Positions 16,885-27,971 of a stretch of 64,000 nt of DNA are shown piece after piece. The notes below the pieces were generated by a model. It had not been told where the DNA came from and did not search any database. It worked only from the letters and a program-made list of their open reading frames with translations. This DNA comes from Haemonchus contortus (lineage: Eukaryota > Nematoda > Chromadorea > Rhabditida > Trichostrongylidae). The position numbers and the translations under genes were made by a program. Each line of letters begins with the position of its first letter. Positions within the stretch are counted from its first letter, which is position 1. The stretch lies in NCBI GenBank assembly GCA_000469685.2, contig LS997566.1:9434272-9498271 (forward strand), given 5' to 3'.

Positions 16885-17070
16885 TGTCGGTTTGTTTGGC
16901 TGCTTCCATATTCCGCGATTTGGCCCGCGAGCGAGCGAGGGGGGCTACTCGTCCAGCGGCATCGACCAAGATTCAGTTGCAAGCAAGGGGCAAGCTCCGC
17001 CCCGTCGTTCGCTCGCTCGCGGGCCAAATCGCGGATCATGAAAGCAGCCTTTGTCGGTTTGTCTGTCTGC
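16885..17070. mobile_element. GC-rich palindromic element abutting the Tc1-type MITE
   Basis: Left arm (about 16899-16940, containing CCGCGATTTGGCCCGCGAGC) is matched in reverse complement by the right arm (about 17007-17051). The outer bases (GTCGGTTTGT) recur near 17054 in direct orientation. Half of a related sequence occurs at 31152-31192. No coding potential. It begins immediately after the TA flank of the MITE copy at 16882. Confidence 0.6.
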
Positions 17071-17319
17071 AAAAGTTCCATGATCTGAATATTGATATGA
17101 AAACCCACCAAAAACTAAGGGAGTAACACTCTGAGGAAGGGGAACTGAGTACATGTTCTGTGTTCAAACCTTTGCGAACGTCTATTGACTAGAGCGGTTT
17201 CACTAAAATTAAACCCATCGACTCAACAGTAGAGAGAGGTGCTTCATCATAAAAGCCAAGTTTCTGGCAGAAGGGCTCAAATACACCTGTACACCTGTAG
17301 TATCAGATCTACTTGATTG

Positions 17320-17559
17320 TTACTGATATCCATTCGAAACTGCCGTCACTGAATCATAAAAGTACAGCGCGATCACTCCATACGGAGTGTCGATATAATT
17401 TCCACGTTTCTTTCTGAAAATGGTCTCCATGGCAATTACCATAATCTTCCACTGGGAATCCGAGCCTTCCCATTCAAGTACGCTGTCGGATGAAGCGCGC
17501 ATGGCACGCCGTTTGGCTAAAAGGATTTCCACCACTTTAGGCATCACACTGATGGACAT
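17320..17559 (-). CDS. unrecognised 79-codon minus-strand ORF
   Basis: An ATG-initiated frame with balanced, protein-like composition (for example KVVEILLAKRRAM, EWEGSDSQWKIMVIAMETIF, NYIDTPYGVIALYFYDS). It lies divergently upstream of the rpn-11 homologue. A CATCAG acceptor-like site in its first codons suggests it could be a terminal exon rather than a whole gene. No family recognised; could be chance. Confidence 0.25.
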   Translation of the reverse strand: MSISVMPKVVEILLAKRRAMRASSDSVLEWEGSDSQWKIMVIAMETIFRKKRGNYIDTPYGVIALYFYDSVTAVSNGYQ

Positions 17560-17722
17560 TAGAGCGGTTCAAGTTATTGTCCGTTAATATTGTTGAATAC
17601 GACCGGTCAATAGAATGCTCGTAATCACGAAAAACCACTTGATAGATAGTGATAAGAATAAGAAGGGGATATAAAAGCTCAGAAAGCAGTGGGAATCATT
17701 TTTTTCAGGTTGTTACTGCAAA

Positions 17723-20341
17723 ATGGATCGCTTGCTGCGTGGTCTTGCTATGAACGTGGGTCTTTCGTAAGCCGATCCTCTGAATCGGAGAGAGCAAAAC
17801 AGTAGTTCTGATGTGGTCCAGATGTGCTCAGACCCTGACACCGCTGAGCGGACTCCATTAGTGGATCCGTCCCGTTAACCTGTCACTCGCTGTCAGGGGA
17901 ACATCGAGTAGGGTGCGATATGAGCTCGCTATAAGGAACACTGCCTCCACTGCCCAGAATATCATGAACGATGGAAGGAAAAATCTGCTAAATTCCTGAG
18001 CGAAAATGCCAGTAACTGCATTTCGTCGGGTCGATTGACTTCTTCAGTGTCAATGTTACAGATGGGCACCAAAGAGGTGACAGACGACCCATCCCATCCG
18101 GATTCGGCCGAAACGGTGTTCGTATCCGCATTGGCATTGCTGAAGATGATGAGGCATGCAAGAAGCGGTGTACCGCTAGAGGTGTGTCTACCCAGGAAAA
18201 TGGCACGTTTATCTCGGAATAATGCTCAGCACTGTGTTTTAGGTTATGGGTCTGATGTTGGGTAGTTTTGTGGATGATTACACCATAAATGTCGTGGACG
18301 TATTCGCTATGCCTCAGAGCGGAACTGTAAGTTCGACTGCAATTTGCGTTTAGGTTCACTTAGCAGTAAAGGCTCAAGGTTAAAACTTCAAGAGAATTTC
18401 AGAGTGTTACGGTCGAGTCGGTGGATCCCGTCTATCAAACAAAACACATGGATCTGCTAAAGCAAACTGGTCGTACGGAAATGGTGGTCGGATGGTGAAT
18501 GGATGATAAACACATGATATAAGATACTTCAGGATGATAATGACCACGGTTGTGAAGTGGAGACTCGAACGGCGTGCCGCGCTTGCCGCTTCTCTTGATC
18601 ACCTGACGCATCCGATATAGTGCTGATATAACAAGGACTAACACGTTAGACTGAGTTCATTTCTTGATATACTAACCTTCGGATGGGTGCCCCCCCCCCC
18701 AAACTACATTTTCACCCGTTAATCAATCCCGTTTTTGAGGTGCGCCACAATCGACTTCTACCAGAGTCGTAAAGGTATCTGCAATGCGTAGGTGGCCCAA
18801 ACAAGTGATTACGGTGGCTAGCCGATATTCAGGCCAGCACCTTTATCCTCCTAAGTGAACTTGACAGCATTCAACCGACTCCGGAGGGCTGAAAGTCCTA
18901 GAAGGCTCTGGCGGGTGATGATATAAGATATCGATCCTTTGCGAGTGATAGTGATACACTCGAAGTGAAATATCCCGAATCAAGATGATTGGCGTTTCAG
19001 GTATCACTCTCATCCAGGATTTGGCTGTTGGCTGTCGAGCGTGGACGTTAATACCCAACAATCGTTCGAAGCTCTTCACCCAAGAGCAGTGGCCCTGGTA
19101 GTGGATCCAATTCAAAGTGTAAAAGGCAATGTGAGTGTAGTATTTGTGGCTGATGTCCGTCCCTAGAAATATTCCGAATAAAGAGCCTACAGAGGTTCGG
19201 AAGCGCAAGACTGTCTCGTTGCAGGTATAAGGAAAGAGAAATTCTATTTTCAGGTGATGATGGATGCATTCCGCTCCATTAATCCACTAGCGGTGAACCC
19301 TCGCTTATGTGCTCCAACAGCCGAAGCCCGTCAAGTCACCAGCAATATAGGACATCTGGTCCGACCAAGCCTTGTGTCTACAGTGCATGGTTTAGGATTG
19401 AGGTATCTTTCATATCAAGTGTGAAAGGGAGAGTGAGCGGGGCAATCATTCCATCTAGAACCTCTACAAAAGGGAGAAAGACCATAAATGAAGGAGTGAT
19501 GTCGGAGTATCGCTCTCCAGCAGTACCTTATTTCTAGCGAGCGAGCAGCTGAATCTGACTTCACACTACCTTTTCAGGTATTATTCGATGAATTGTGCTT
19601 ACAAACTGACTACTCGTGAACAGAAAATGCTATTATGTTTGAATCAGAAAACATGGATTGATGGAATGGTATGGACCTCTTGACTGTGCTGTGTTCCCCG
19701 GTAGTGAATTCAAGCCGCAGGAGGCGCAATCCAATCATTTCAGGGTATTCGTAAATTCTCAGTCTGCGAACAGGCGAACAGTGACAGCATTCAAGAAATG
19801 CTCAAACTTGCTCAAGCCTTTACAAAGGTGATCAGTTGGAGCTGCCTAGATTCAAGGAGGCAAATCCTATCATTACAACTACTTTAAGGATATAAGTGCT
19901 GATAAACCAGTTAGTACTAGCGAACAACAAATAAAGAAATATGGTCGTCTGAATGCTAAACAAAAGTTGGAAGAGGTCAGTGCTCTAGGTTTTATTGTAA
20001 TACTTCCACCAGTATGAGGACAGATCTCTCAAGCTGTGCTGGGCTGGGGTGACCCTACTACCTGCTGCAGTAGAACTGCTCATGTACGTAGCATAAAGTG
20101 CTGAAATGGTCTTAAAAGATAGATATCGAACTATAGACCCACATAAGTTACTTGAAAATCACGCATCGATTGTGCGAGCGTAAATTTTCGGAAAAGTCGA
20201 AAGCATGGCTGAGCCTTGAGCTCTAAGTTTGGGAGATTGAATAAGTTTGAAGGAAAAGTGTTTCAGGTAGCCAACGCAATTATGGCCGATAATATCGTAC
20301 AGCAAATGAGTGTCGTAATCAATTCACAAACACAACATTGA
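17723..20341 (+). CDS. rpn-11: 26S proteasome lid deubiquitinase Rpn11/PSMD14 homologue, divergent
   Basis: JAMM metalloprotease of the proteasome lid that removes ubiquitin chains from committed substrates. Ten exons: 17723-17755, 18062-18181, 18243-18326, 18403-18494, 19001-19130, 19254-19402, 19578-19668, 19744-19827, 19889-19975, 20267-20341, giving 314 residues (human PSMD14 310). It starts MDRLLRG like the family. The metal site is intact: Glu51 in VPLEVMGLMLG, then [14 protein letters not shown] (His112, His114, Ser122, Asp125). Other landmarks: [68 protein letters not shown] and DNIVQQ. Sequence outside the core is unusually diverged for so conserved a protein, so it may be a fast-evolving paralogue. 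The first junction (AAC|GTGGGT to CAG|ATG) is the least certain. The 506-bp intron 4 holds a hAT-like element remnant. Confidence 0.9.
18685..18716. mobile_element. solo end of the hAT-like foldback element, in rpn-11 intron 4
   Basis: GGTGC, a C tract, then AACTACATTTTCACC repeats the right terminus of the 991-bp element at 43039-44029. Only about 30 bp remain, so this is a remnant or excision relic. Confidence 0.5.
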
Positions 20342-21647
20342 AGGACATTAACAAAGGATATGGAAAAACTCACGAAATTAACCGATCTCCGTGGTTCTGG
20401 AATAAACTGGATCACCTCGTTCTATGTCGCTTGAGATATCTCACCTGTCTCCAGTCATTTTCTCCTTCTATGGTTGTGAAAACGTGGGACGAGTTCAGAG
20501 TCTCTATCACTAAATAAGCTACTCTAAAAGTGCACTGCCTGGATTCAAGTGCGGGATCCGTAGGTAAGCAGTAGCCAGTAGTGTCCGTTTTTAAGCAGAA
20601 GGCTGCAAGAAAGGATGCTCGAACTATTGTAGGACCAGGTTGGCTGCTGATGCAAAGCTGCTATACGGCTAGTTGACTTGCAACTTCGTTACTTAATTCA
20701 GATCTCACAGGAAGGGTTTGGCTGTCATTTTACTCCTAGGGCTTCTAGAGAAACCTACTGTGTGCAGCTACTCGGCCACTAAGCTATTTCCTCACATGCC
20801 ATAACCTTGAATGACGATTTTCCTTGGAGTGCTTTGTCAAAGGGTTTAATGCTTCCCTCTGGGCTTTGACAGTGGCAAACTGTAATGACCGTGTTCATAC
20901 ATTGGAACCGTACCGTGCTCATAGAAACAGAAGCATTTTACGCTCCAAACACCCCTTGAACATTCGCGAAACGTGATTTGTGAGGCACGTCGTTAGGATC
21001 CCAGTCCACATAGCCTTTGAAATAAACCAATTTCCAGTTAGCGAAAGGTTATCGAGTTACAGTCTCGTCTAAGGCAGAAACTGTGTCCGCAGAATAAGGT
21101 AAACAATAGTCGTTGACTGCTTTATGAATTAGATACAAAAAGTTAAAACATTTGCCATTATCGGTTTGATGTTGCTACTTTTTATTCTGACAATATGCGA
21201 GAAGTATGGGAAGAGTTGGATTTTGAATTAATCGTATATAATTCGAGTTCAACGACCCATCGGTTTTGCCACTGGTAATGACAGTTTAAAGGTTGTATTG
21301 TCAATTTTTCATATCTATTTGAGGGAAATTCTTCACTTGACCTGACCTCGACCTTGACACATCCGTTAGTGGGCGGCGCTGTCAAGAGAGAGCGTGGTTG
21401 ACGAAAGCTGGGCCTTCTTTGCGCCGTTTTTTATTTTATTTTTTAGCCGCTCTTCATCACGCGCTGATCCTGGGACGCCTGACCCTTCCCAAAGTGGTTC
21501 AAGCCCCTCATTACAGAATAGGTTATCAATGTGGCATCTACAAATGCACATCATAGGTCAGCCATCTCGACATCGTAGTGAAGCTCTAATAGTCACCAGC
21601 AGGACTACACACCATTCGTTCCTGTACTTTGTAGTAGCGAAGAAGAT
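20342..21647. other. intergenic, no gene seen
   Basis: Frames are short. The 95-codon plus-strand frame at 21394-21681 and its minus-strand partner have no splice context, and the Ser/Pro-rich translation is not convincing. The stretch contains the likely 3' UTR of rpn-11 and, at its right end, that of the minus-strand gene starting at 22315. Confidence 0.4.
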
Positions 21648-21656
21648 ATTTATTGA
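21647..21656 (-). terminator. poly(A) signal of the Q/Y-rich gene
   Basis: AATAAA on the minus strand about 85 nt beyond the stop codon at 21742-21740, at the expected distance for the mRNA 3' end. Confidence 0.5.
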
Positions 21657-21739
21657 CTTTTTTCAATTACACTATACATAAACCGGGAGAAATTCACACG
21701 AGGACAAGATCATAGGCTTCCAATTGAGCATCAAATTAT

Positions 21740-22315
21740 CTACAAGACGTAGGCAATGGCAGCAGTACATACAGCAGCCAAAGCAGTCGTCGACGCTACA
21801 CCGTTGTAGTAGACTCCATTATCGTACAGTCGATTGGTACCGTATTGGGTGGTTGTGTAACCATTTTGGTAGTACGACGGTGTTGTCGTGTATCCGGTGT
21901 TGCTGTTGTAACCATTGCTGTTGTAATTTGACGTCTGACCGTATTGAGTACCGTATTGAGTACCGTATCCAGCTTGTCCGTATTGGCTACTAGTGCTGCA
22001 ATTGAGTTTGTAGTAATTGTTCGTGAGAGCCAAAGAATCCGGCTTTTTGGAGAGTCTCCCCATGGGGAACTGAAGCTACCTGTATTGGCTGAATCGTGGC
22101 GGTGGATTCTGGAGCTGCATTTGTGGAACAGCGTTCGGATGTTGTTGGTACTGCTGAAATCGATCGATTTCATATTCAAAATAGAAACAGTAAACAAAAA
22201 CAGTTGTAAATAATAACAAAAAATAAGCAAAAGCCGATAAATATAATTGCCTCACCTGAGCAAACTGTGCATATGCACAAATGATAGCAACAGACAGGAG
22301 AATAAGCAATCTCAT
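21740..22315 (-). CDS. small secreted Gln/Tyr/Asn/Gly-rich protein
   Basis: Three exons on the minus strand: 22315-22256, 22153-22080 and 21995-21740, giving 129 residues. Exon 1 is a clean signal peptide (MRLLILLSVAIICAYA) followed by QFAQ. Exon 2 is Gln/Pro-rich. Exon 3 is a low-complexity Tyr/Gly/Gln/Asn/Thr tract (SQYGQAGYGTQYGTQYGQTS and similar, with no charged clusters), ending in a hydrophobic tail (STTALAAVCTAAIAYVL). The tail after small residues could be a GPI-anchor signal. A TATA box lies about 93 bp upstream and a poly(A) signal downstream. Such prion-like aromatic/Gln composition occurs in nematode surface, cuticle-associated or egg-envelope proteins, but no named family was recognised. 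Phases at both junctions agree. Confidence 0.8.
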
Positions 22316-22407
22316 ACTGACGAATTTGATTTTCGAGACGAATAAAGTGGTGATGCCAAAGTTTCGAGAAGTTTTCGGTTGTAAGATCGGCGCACCGTTG
22401 GCAGTCA

Positions 22408-22415
22408 CTTATATA
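22408..22415 (-). promoter_or_regulatory. TATA box of the Q/Y-rich gene
   Basis: TATATAAG on the minus strand, 93 bp upstream of the ATG at 22315. Distance and sequence suit a core promoter for a strongly expressed secreted protein. Confidence 0.55.
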
Positions 22416-25400
22416 CGAGCGACGAGGGCAGGTGTAGTGTTTGTTTGATGGATCCCGACTCACAGAGGGTACAGGTCGCCGTCAACCATGAGTGCCATGC
22501 CGAGCAGCGTCGGTTGCCGTCATCGCCGCCAGCTCAGCGGAGCAGCCACGCCTGCCCTTCAGCTCATAACCGATGAAATGCAATCGTTGCGTCGAGATCG
22601 GGGTGAGGTCAGAGGTCGCGGTCCCGAACTACAGAGGCGAAATGATTCATTGACATCCGAAGAGTTGGAAAAATCGAAGCGTTCTAAAGTCTGATCAAGT
22701 CACAGTATGGAAATTATTGCTAGCAAGTACTTGCCGAATGTATTCGATGCTCGTGGTTGGTGCTCGTGACGAATTTGGAACCCGTACTTCTCCAAATATG
22801 ACGCTGGCATAACCATAGCCGAAGCAGCATTCTCTTTCGAAATCACTTAAGCTAGAACTCAGAAGGTTTGTCATCTTGGACTTCCTAGAGAAGGATCTTG
22901 CTACGTATTCCAGGAATTTCACTTTTTTGGCACCGGAGTAACATTTGCTACTTCATCATATTCACTCTATGAAGTGGCCACCACATTGCTGCTTCTAGAG
23001 CTGCTGCTGTGGAGTGAGCGTTTTCATTACTCCACGAAAGAGGATATTAAGTAACAGACCCTAAATGGGGTGAGCTGGGATGGTGCCAAATAGCGTCGTT
23101 ACTAGCTCGAAATCGCATGTCTTCCATGAGTTTCATCAATCCGGAACTCACGAGTTGGGATCAGAATTGGCTGGAAGAACCAAACAAGAACTAACCCATC
23201 AGATGACGTTCATAGTCCATGTACAAGCCGAATACCCACATCCATACGCAGCCACGAAGCCCAGCTGACCTAAATGAGTTGTGATATTATGGACCGCAGG
23301 AACCTCTAGCATTACTCGACCTCATAGCGAACGATAAGGGCTACATTGAAAAGAGACGGACTGGAAAGAGACCAATCGGAGCACAAGTAAAATTGTCGCT
23401 AAAGAGAGGAAAATGATAGGATCTGGGTAAGCAACCTGTCTAGAAATCTAGGTAAAGATACAATGTTTGATCGGAAAGCCAGTTCATAGCCGGTATCACT
23501 CGTACCTCGGCGGTAGAAAGAAAGCAAAACACTACTGATCATACTAGATCCTTGAGTAAACCTTTGCCTGCAAAAACAAAGCTCTCTTGAACAACTCAAA
23601 ACACTTGTTATTGGAATCATTCGTGAAGAGAGGTAGCCTTTTAAGCATACTTGTGAAATGGACTTCGCTCAAATTGGAACTTTACCAATCAGAGTGCATG
23701 TAACACGGCTTGTGACAATTGAATGAATATCTTTTACCCTCCAAATCACCGAATCTCGATCAATTCTAGTAAGTTGAACAAGTAATTTCTATTTTGGTTT
23801 CATCCATGTCGATCGTGAAGGGAAGGTCGATGTGGTGGAAACAATAAAAATTCGGGGTACCTCACCGCTAGGCCATTGGGCCCACAATGAGCCAGTCTAA
23901 CAGCTAAGGGATACTCTATGTCACTGTGACCCACGAAGCGATAATCATAACAGCGGTTTACAACGATCTGTTTTTTCTATATGCAAAGAGTGTTACAGTC
24001 TCATGATCCAGGTCTAGAAATAAGGATTCACGAAACAGAGCTACCGCAATAAACATGCTCTAGAGAATTACAAAGATTGTACGGACTACAGCTTAGTTTC
24101 TACTGCTCTCATGAGAAGAAAGAAAGTACAAGGAAAACATTCGAAACTAGTTTTTGGCAAATAGCGTCTCATGATGTGGTCAGTAGTAACTTGAGTATTC
24201 AAGTGGAAGAGCGTCTTATTTCTTCTTCATCTTTTCCCCTCTCATCCATTGGATCGGCTGACTCGGTTGCCGTATACAGCAAGGAGTCGAATGCTCTCTT
24301 TCGCCCTATTCTGGACGGAGGTAAAATGCATGGCGCGTCCAATCGAACATGAATAAATGTGCCTCACAAGCTAACCAAATTTTTCGAAACTCGAAGGTTT
24401 CGACTCAATTTAAGTCCTTTTAGGCCTCTCAGTTCAATAACAATTCATTGTATATAATGCATACGATCAGAACCAAAGAATATGGGACGCCAGGATATAA
24501 ACAATAAACAACAACATAGCAACAGCTCTGAACATATGAACAACACTGCTGTCATTCACAAAAGACAGTCACAGATGGCTGCAAGCTCGAAGCAGGCAAC
24601 AAAGGACCCCAATCTTCGGTTGTCGGGTGGTCTCTACACGATTGGGTGGCCTCTTTACGATAGCTATTTCTAGTTGTTGTGAACGACACGAGTTTTCTGG
24701 GACAGAAAGCCAAAGTGACGAATTCGTCTATTGTGTTGAATTTTCCAGTCCACAAGTTGATCTATGACTGCTGAGAGCGCAATGTGTCAACAGTGAAACT
24801 TTGAGACTGCTCACTCAATACTCTCTCCAAACGCGCCCAACTCAGTCATCAGGGATCATTGGTGATTACTTACCGCCTCTACTGACCTTACCACTGCTTA
24901 GAGGGTTTCCGATAGGACTCATTGAATGATCACAACCAAGGTCGCATCTTCTCCTTCCCACTCGTAAAGAATGCATGCTAAACAGAGGAGAATTATCTAC
25001 TCTGGGAAATAATCTGGAAACAAGAAAGGAGGCTCTCTACATGGGAATTGCTTGCCTGAAAGCACTTAAAAGTAAACTTTGAGCAAGAGCAGGGCGGATT
25101 AGGATCCAATAATGGTAAGTCTTTATATTCAGAAGCAACTAACTTGTATTACGTCGTCATCATAGCAACAGAGCGCTTCTACTTTGACGTTTGTCTCACG
25201 TGTATGCAGAGCCCGCTTTTCCTGTGAACCAATCCCTCTTTTGCCGACTTAGTGCTTGGTCGGTATGGTCGTATGACGGTTCTGTGCTTCTTTCAATTGA
25301 AGCGATCTGTTTGTTACCTTCTTGTCGCAGAGAACGCCAGTCATCGAGCTCTACTTAGACTTACGCTGAAGATCCACATAGAATCGTGGAATTCGATAGC

Positions 25401-27166
25401 ATTTTTTTCAAAAAATATCTATGGCAATTATAAGTGATGCAGCCGAAAACACGCACAACAAACAGTACAATGTTTGTTCACGTGCTTTGAGAGCGAATCG
25501 CTAATCACATAGCAAAATGCAAACAAATGCAATTCACTTACTGAATCGCTCAATGTTTCTGGCTGGGACTCTTGCCAAGACACATTCCTGAAGGGTGGCC
25601 GACCTCATAAAAATGATTATTTTCAAGAGATGGCAATACCAGGCTGGAAGGGGACCTTGCACATATCGTGACTTCGTCATCCCATTGTCTGAACGGCTGC
25701 TGCTCCCTCTAAGGTTCTACCGCAAAGCCAAGTGATTTCATTGCTTGATAAAGTCATGGTTTTCAGCATTGGACGACGATATTTTCAGCTAGTATTCTGA
25801 TGCTTTGGATATCTGTGGGTCCATTTGTTTGAAAACACAAATTATGATGAAAATGTTCCTGCTAATTATCAAGCGAGAAAAAGCTCACCGCTGAAGGAAC
25901 CGATCTGTGGATTTGTCATGGCAGAATAAGTCTCAGAATGGACGCAGTAAGTGTCGAGTCAGTCTGAGAAACCTTTTCTCAATTGGAAAAGATCGGCCCT
26001 CAAACGAAGGCGAGCTATGAGCAAATCTTCGGTCTCTAGGGAGACTCCAAATCGCTTCTTGTGCTTACCGACCCCTTTGCTGTTTTCCTTGCACTATGGA
26101 ATTTGTTCCTTCCCCGGTACCCTACTTACTTGAATTTCTGGCAGACACATCTCACATAACTAGTGAATTTGGCCATTGATTTAGTGGTCAATGGCTGATA
26201 AATTGATTTTGTTTTCTCAACAAACATCTTGATATCCGACAATATTGAACAATCTACTTCAAAGAAGTTTTGTAGAGTGGAATGTCAATACAACGATGTC
26301 AGGCGACCCCTCTACAGAGGTCACCTTCAACATGCGTCTGGTTACTTGGACAACAATATACAACTTTTACTACTTACTTTCAAAGGATGGGACAACACGG
26401 CAAACAAGCTGAAACGGCGCCACCATATCTATTCCAAAGATTGTGTAACAATCAATTTCTACTTACAGAATCCATGCTAAGTTTATGATGAACAGCGAAG
26501 TAAAATCACTCTGATGATTGAAATAGGTTTCATATGGAGCTTCCTTTTTACTAAGCTAACCTCACAGCAATAGATTTCGGGTATTCCCAACTTTTTGTAG
26601 GCCCTCATGACATCTACATTTGAGCGGTGCTACCAGTTATTGTTAACGGAGGCAAAGTTCAGACCATCGAGCTAACTTCCCGACAGAGTACGAGACGTTC
26701 ACAAACGAAAGTTTGTCCACAAAGTGAGCAAGGAATTGCTGCAAAAAGTTGGGAACACACAGAAATTTTGATGTAGTGAGCCTTTTTCGCACAAATGTTT
26801 GTTCAGCGACTCAGACGACATCATCTTTGTAAGAACTATTTGGAAAGGGCACAAGTCAAGGGCGTATTCAAACCAGCGTAGATATTTTTACCTACGCTAC
26901 GCACTCTACGGCGAGGGAGTAAATCACAGGGGGCGATTTACTATGTATGGAAGTGCCAATGATACAGAGAGAGAGAGTCGCTTACGAGTATCCTACTCTG
27001 CTCTGAATGTTCTCATGGTTACAATTTAAAATTAGAAATCCTTCATCTATCTGTCAAGTGCTAACTCACTCGTTAGTGCCAACTCAGGATCATGCTGCTT
27101 CTCAGAGCGACTCATTATTTCGATACGTTCTCTTGTTCCCGTCAAATATTTTAGGTCTTTGTGCCG
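22416..27166. other. long stretch without recognised genes
   Basis: About 4.7 kb. The frames present (longest about 95 codons) lack splice partners or recognisable motifs. The first 300 bp include the promoter side of the Q/Y-rich gene. No tRNA, rRNA or transposase remnant was seen. It may hold regulatory sequence or decayed repeats. Confidence 0.4.
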
Positions 27167-27424
27167 GGGAACGGGCAGTACGATCGGTTTTGTGTACTCG
27201 ATTTGCCGCACGCGAATGTCGCGGACCATTCGCAACGCCGTTAATACGGCTCTTGCGTTCTTCATACAGCTCGATATGTGATAATTATTATAGGCATAAT
27301 TAAACTGCTAGTTCTTTTGTTCCTGTATTTCTTACCTTCTGCTGCTGCACCCTGCTACATTCCTTCGCGCGCGGCGTCCCTCTCGCCGCGACGCGACGAT
27401 TTTGACCCTACTGCACCACACCCC
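27167..27424. mobile_element. MITE family A, copy 1
   Basis: About 260 bp beginning near ACGGGCAGTA and ending near CTACTGCACCACACCCC. It shares with the copies at 29575, 42901 and 47971 the blocks CGATTTGCCGCACGCG, GTTCTTCATACAGCTC, CTGTATTTCTTACC and CCTTCGCGCGCGGCGTCCCT. The copies suggest short terminal inverted repeats around GCAGTAGGAACG. No coding capacity. Confidence 0.7.
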
Positions 27425-27971
27425 TTTCTACCTCTTCCTCTTTTTCAGAACGAAATTTTAGAACAACCGTGAATCCTGCAAAAAAGGGGCGAAGGATAGG
27501 GCTGATGTCACGGAACGGACTTTAGTAATAATTTCTACCATGGAAGGTGATCTGTTCGACATTCTACTAGCAGCCACTGTATTCCATATCATGACTGAGT
27601 GGCTGCTGTTGTGAACATCAAAACTGCTCGTCGTCTGGCAGTGATATACCCGTTCTAGCTTTACTAGTATTCAAGAATAGTGCCTACCGTTATTTTTATT
27701 CGAGTAATGAATGCAAAGTAGACCTATCTGCGTTGATGAGAGTTTTTCTCGATCTCTTCCTTCGCATAACCGTTACTTTCCGTTAGATAAGTGCCAGCTC
27801 TCGCATATGTATGTGGGATCCTATAGTTGTGTTGTATGTGAACGCTCTGGCCCTTATGTACCTCAAAAACACAATAGCCCACTATCTCAAGATTGATGTG
27901 ATGGGAATCGTTCAGCTCCGGTTCTATTCATACAAAAGCCCAGTAATCGTGACTACCGACAGGATGCTGCC

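Noticed and set aside
17767..17772. GTAAGC at 17767 as donor of rpn-11 exon 1
   Set aside because: It is a better donor by consensus, but its phase (2) gives an immediate stop in the next exon. The donor at 17756 (GTGGGT) gives the correct phase and family length.
18062..18265. Alternative Cys-containing reading ([11 protein letters not shown]) of rpn-11 exon 2
   Set aside because: Another frame of the same exon; the Rpn11 frame ([20 protein letters not shown]) is supported by conservation and both splice sites.
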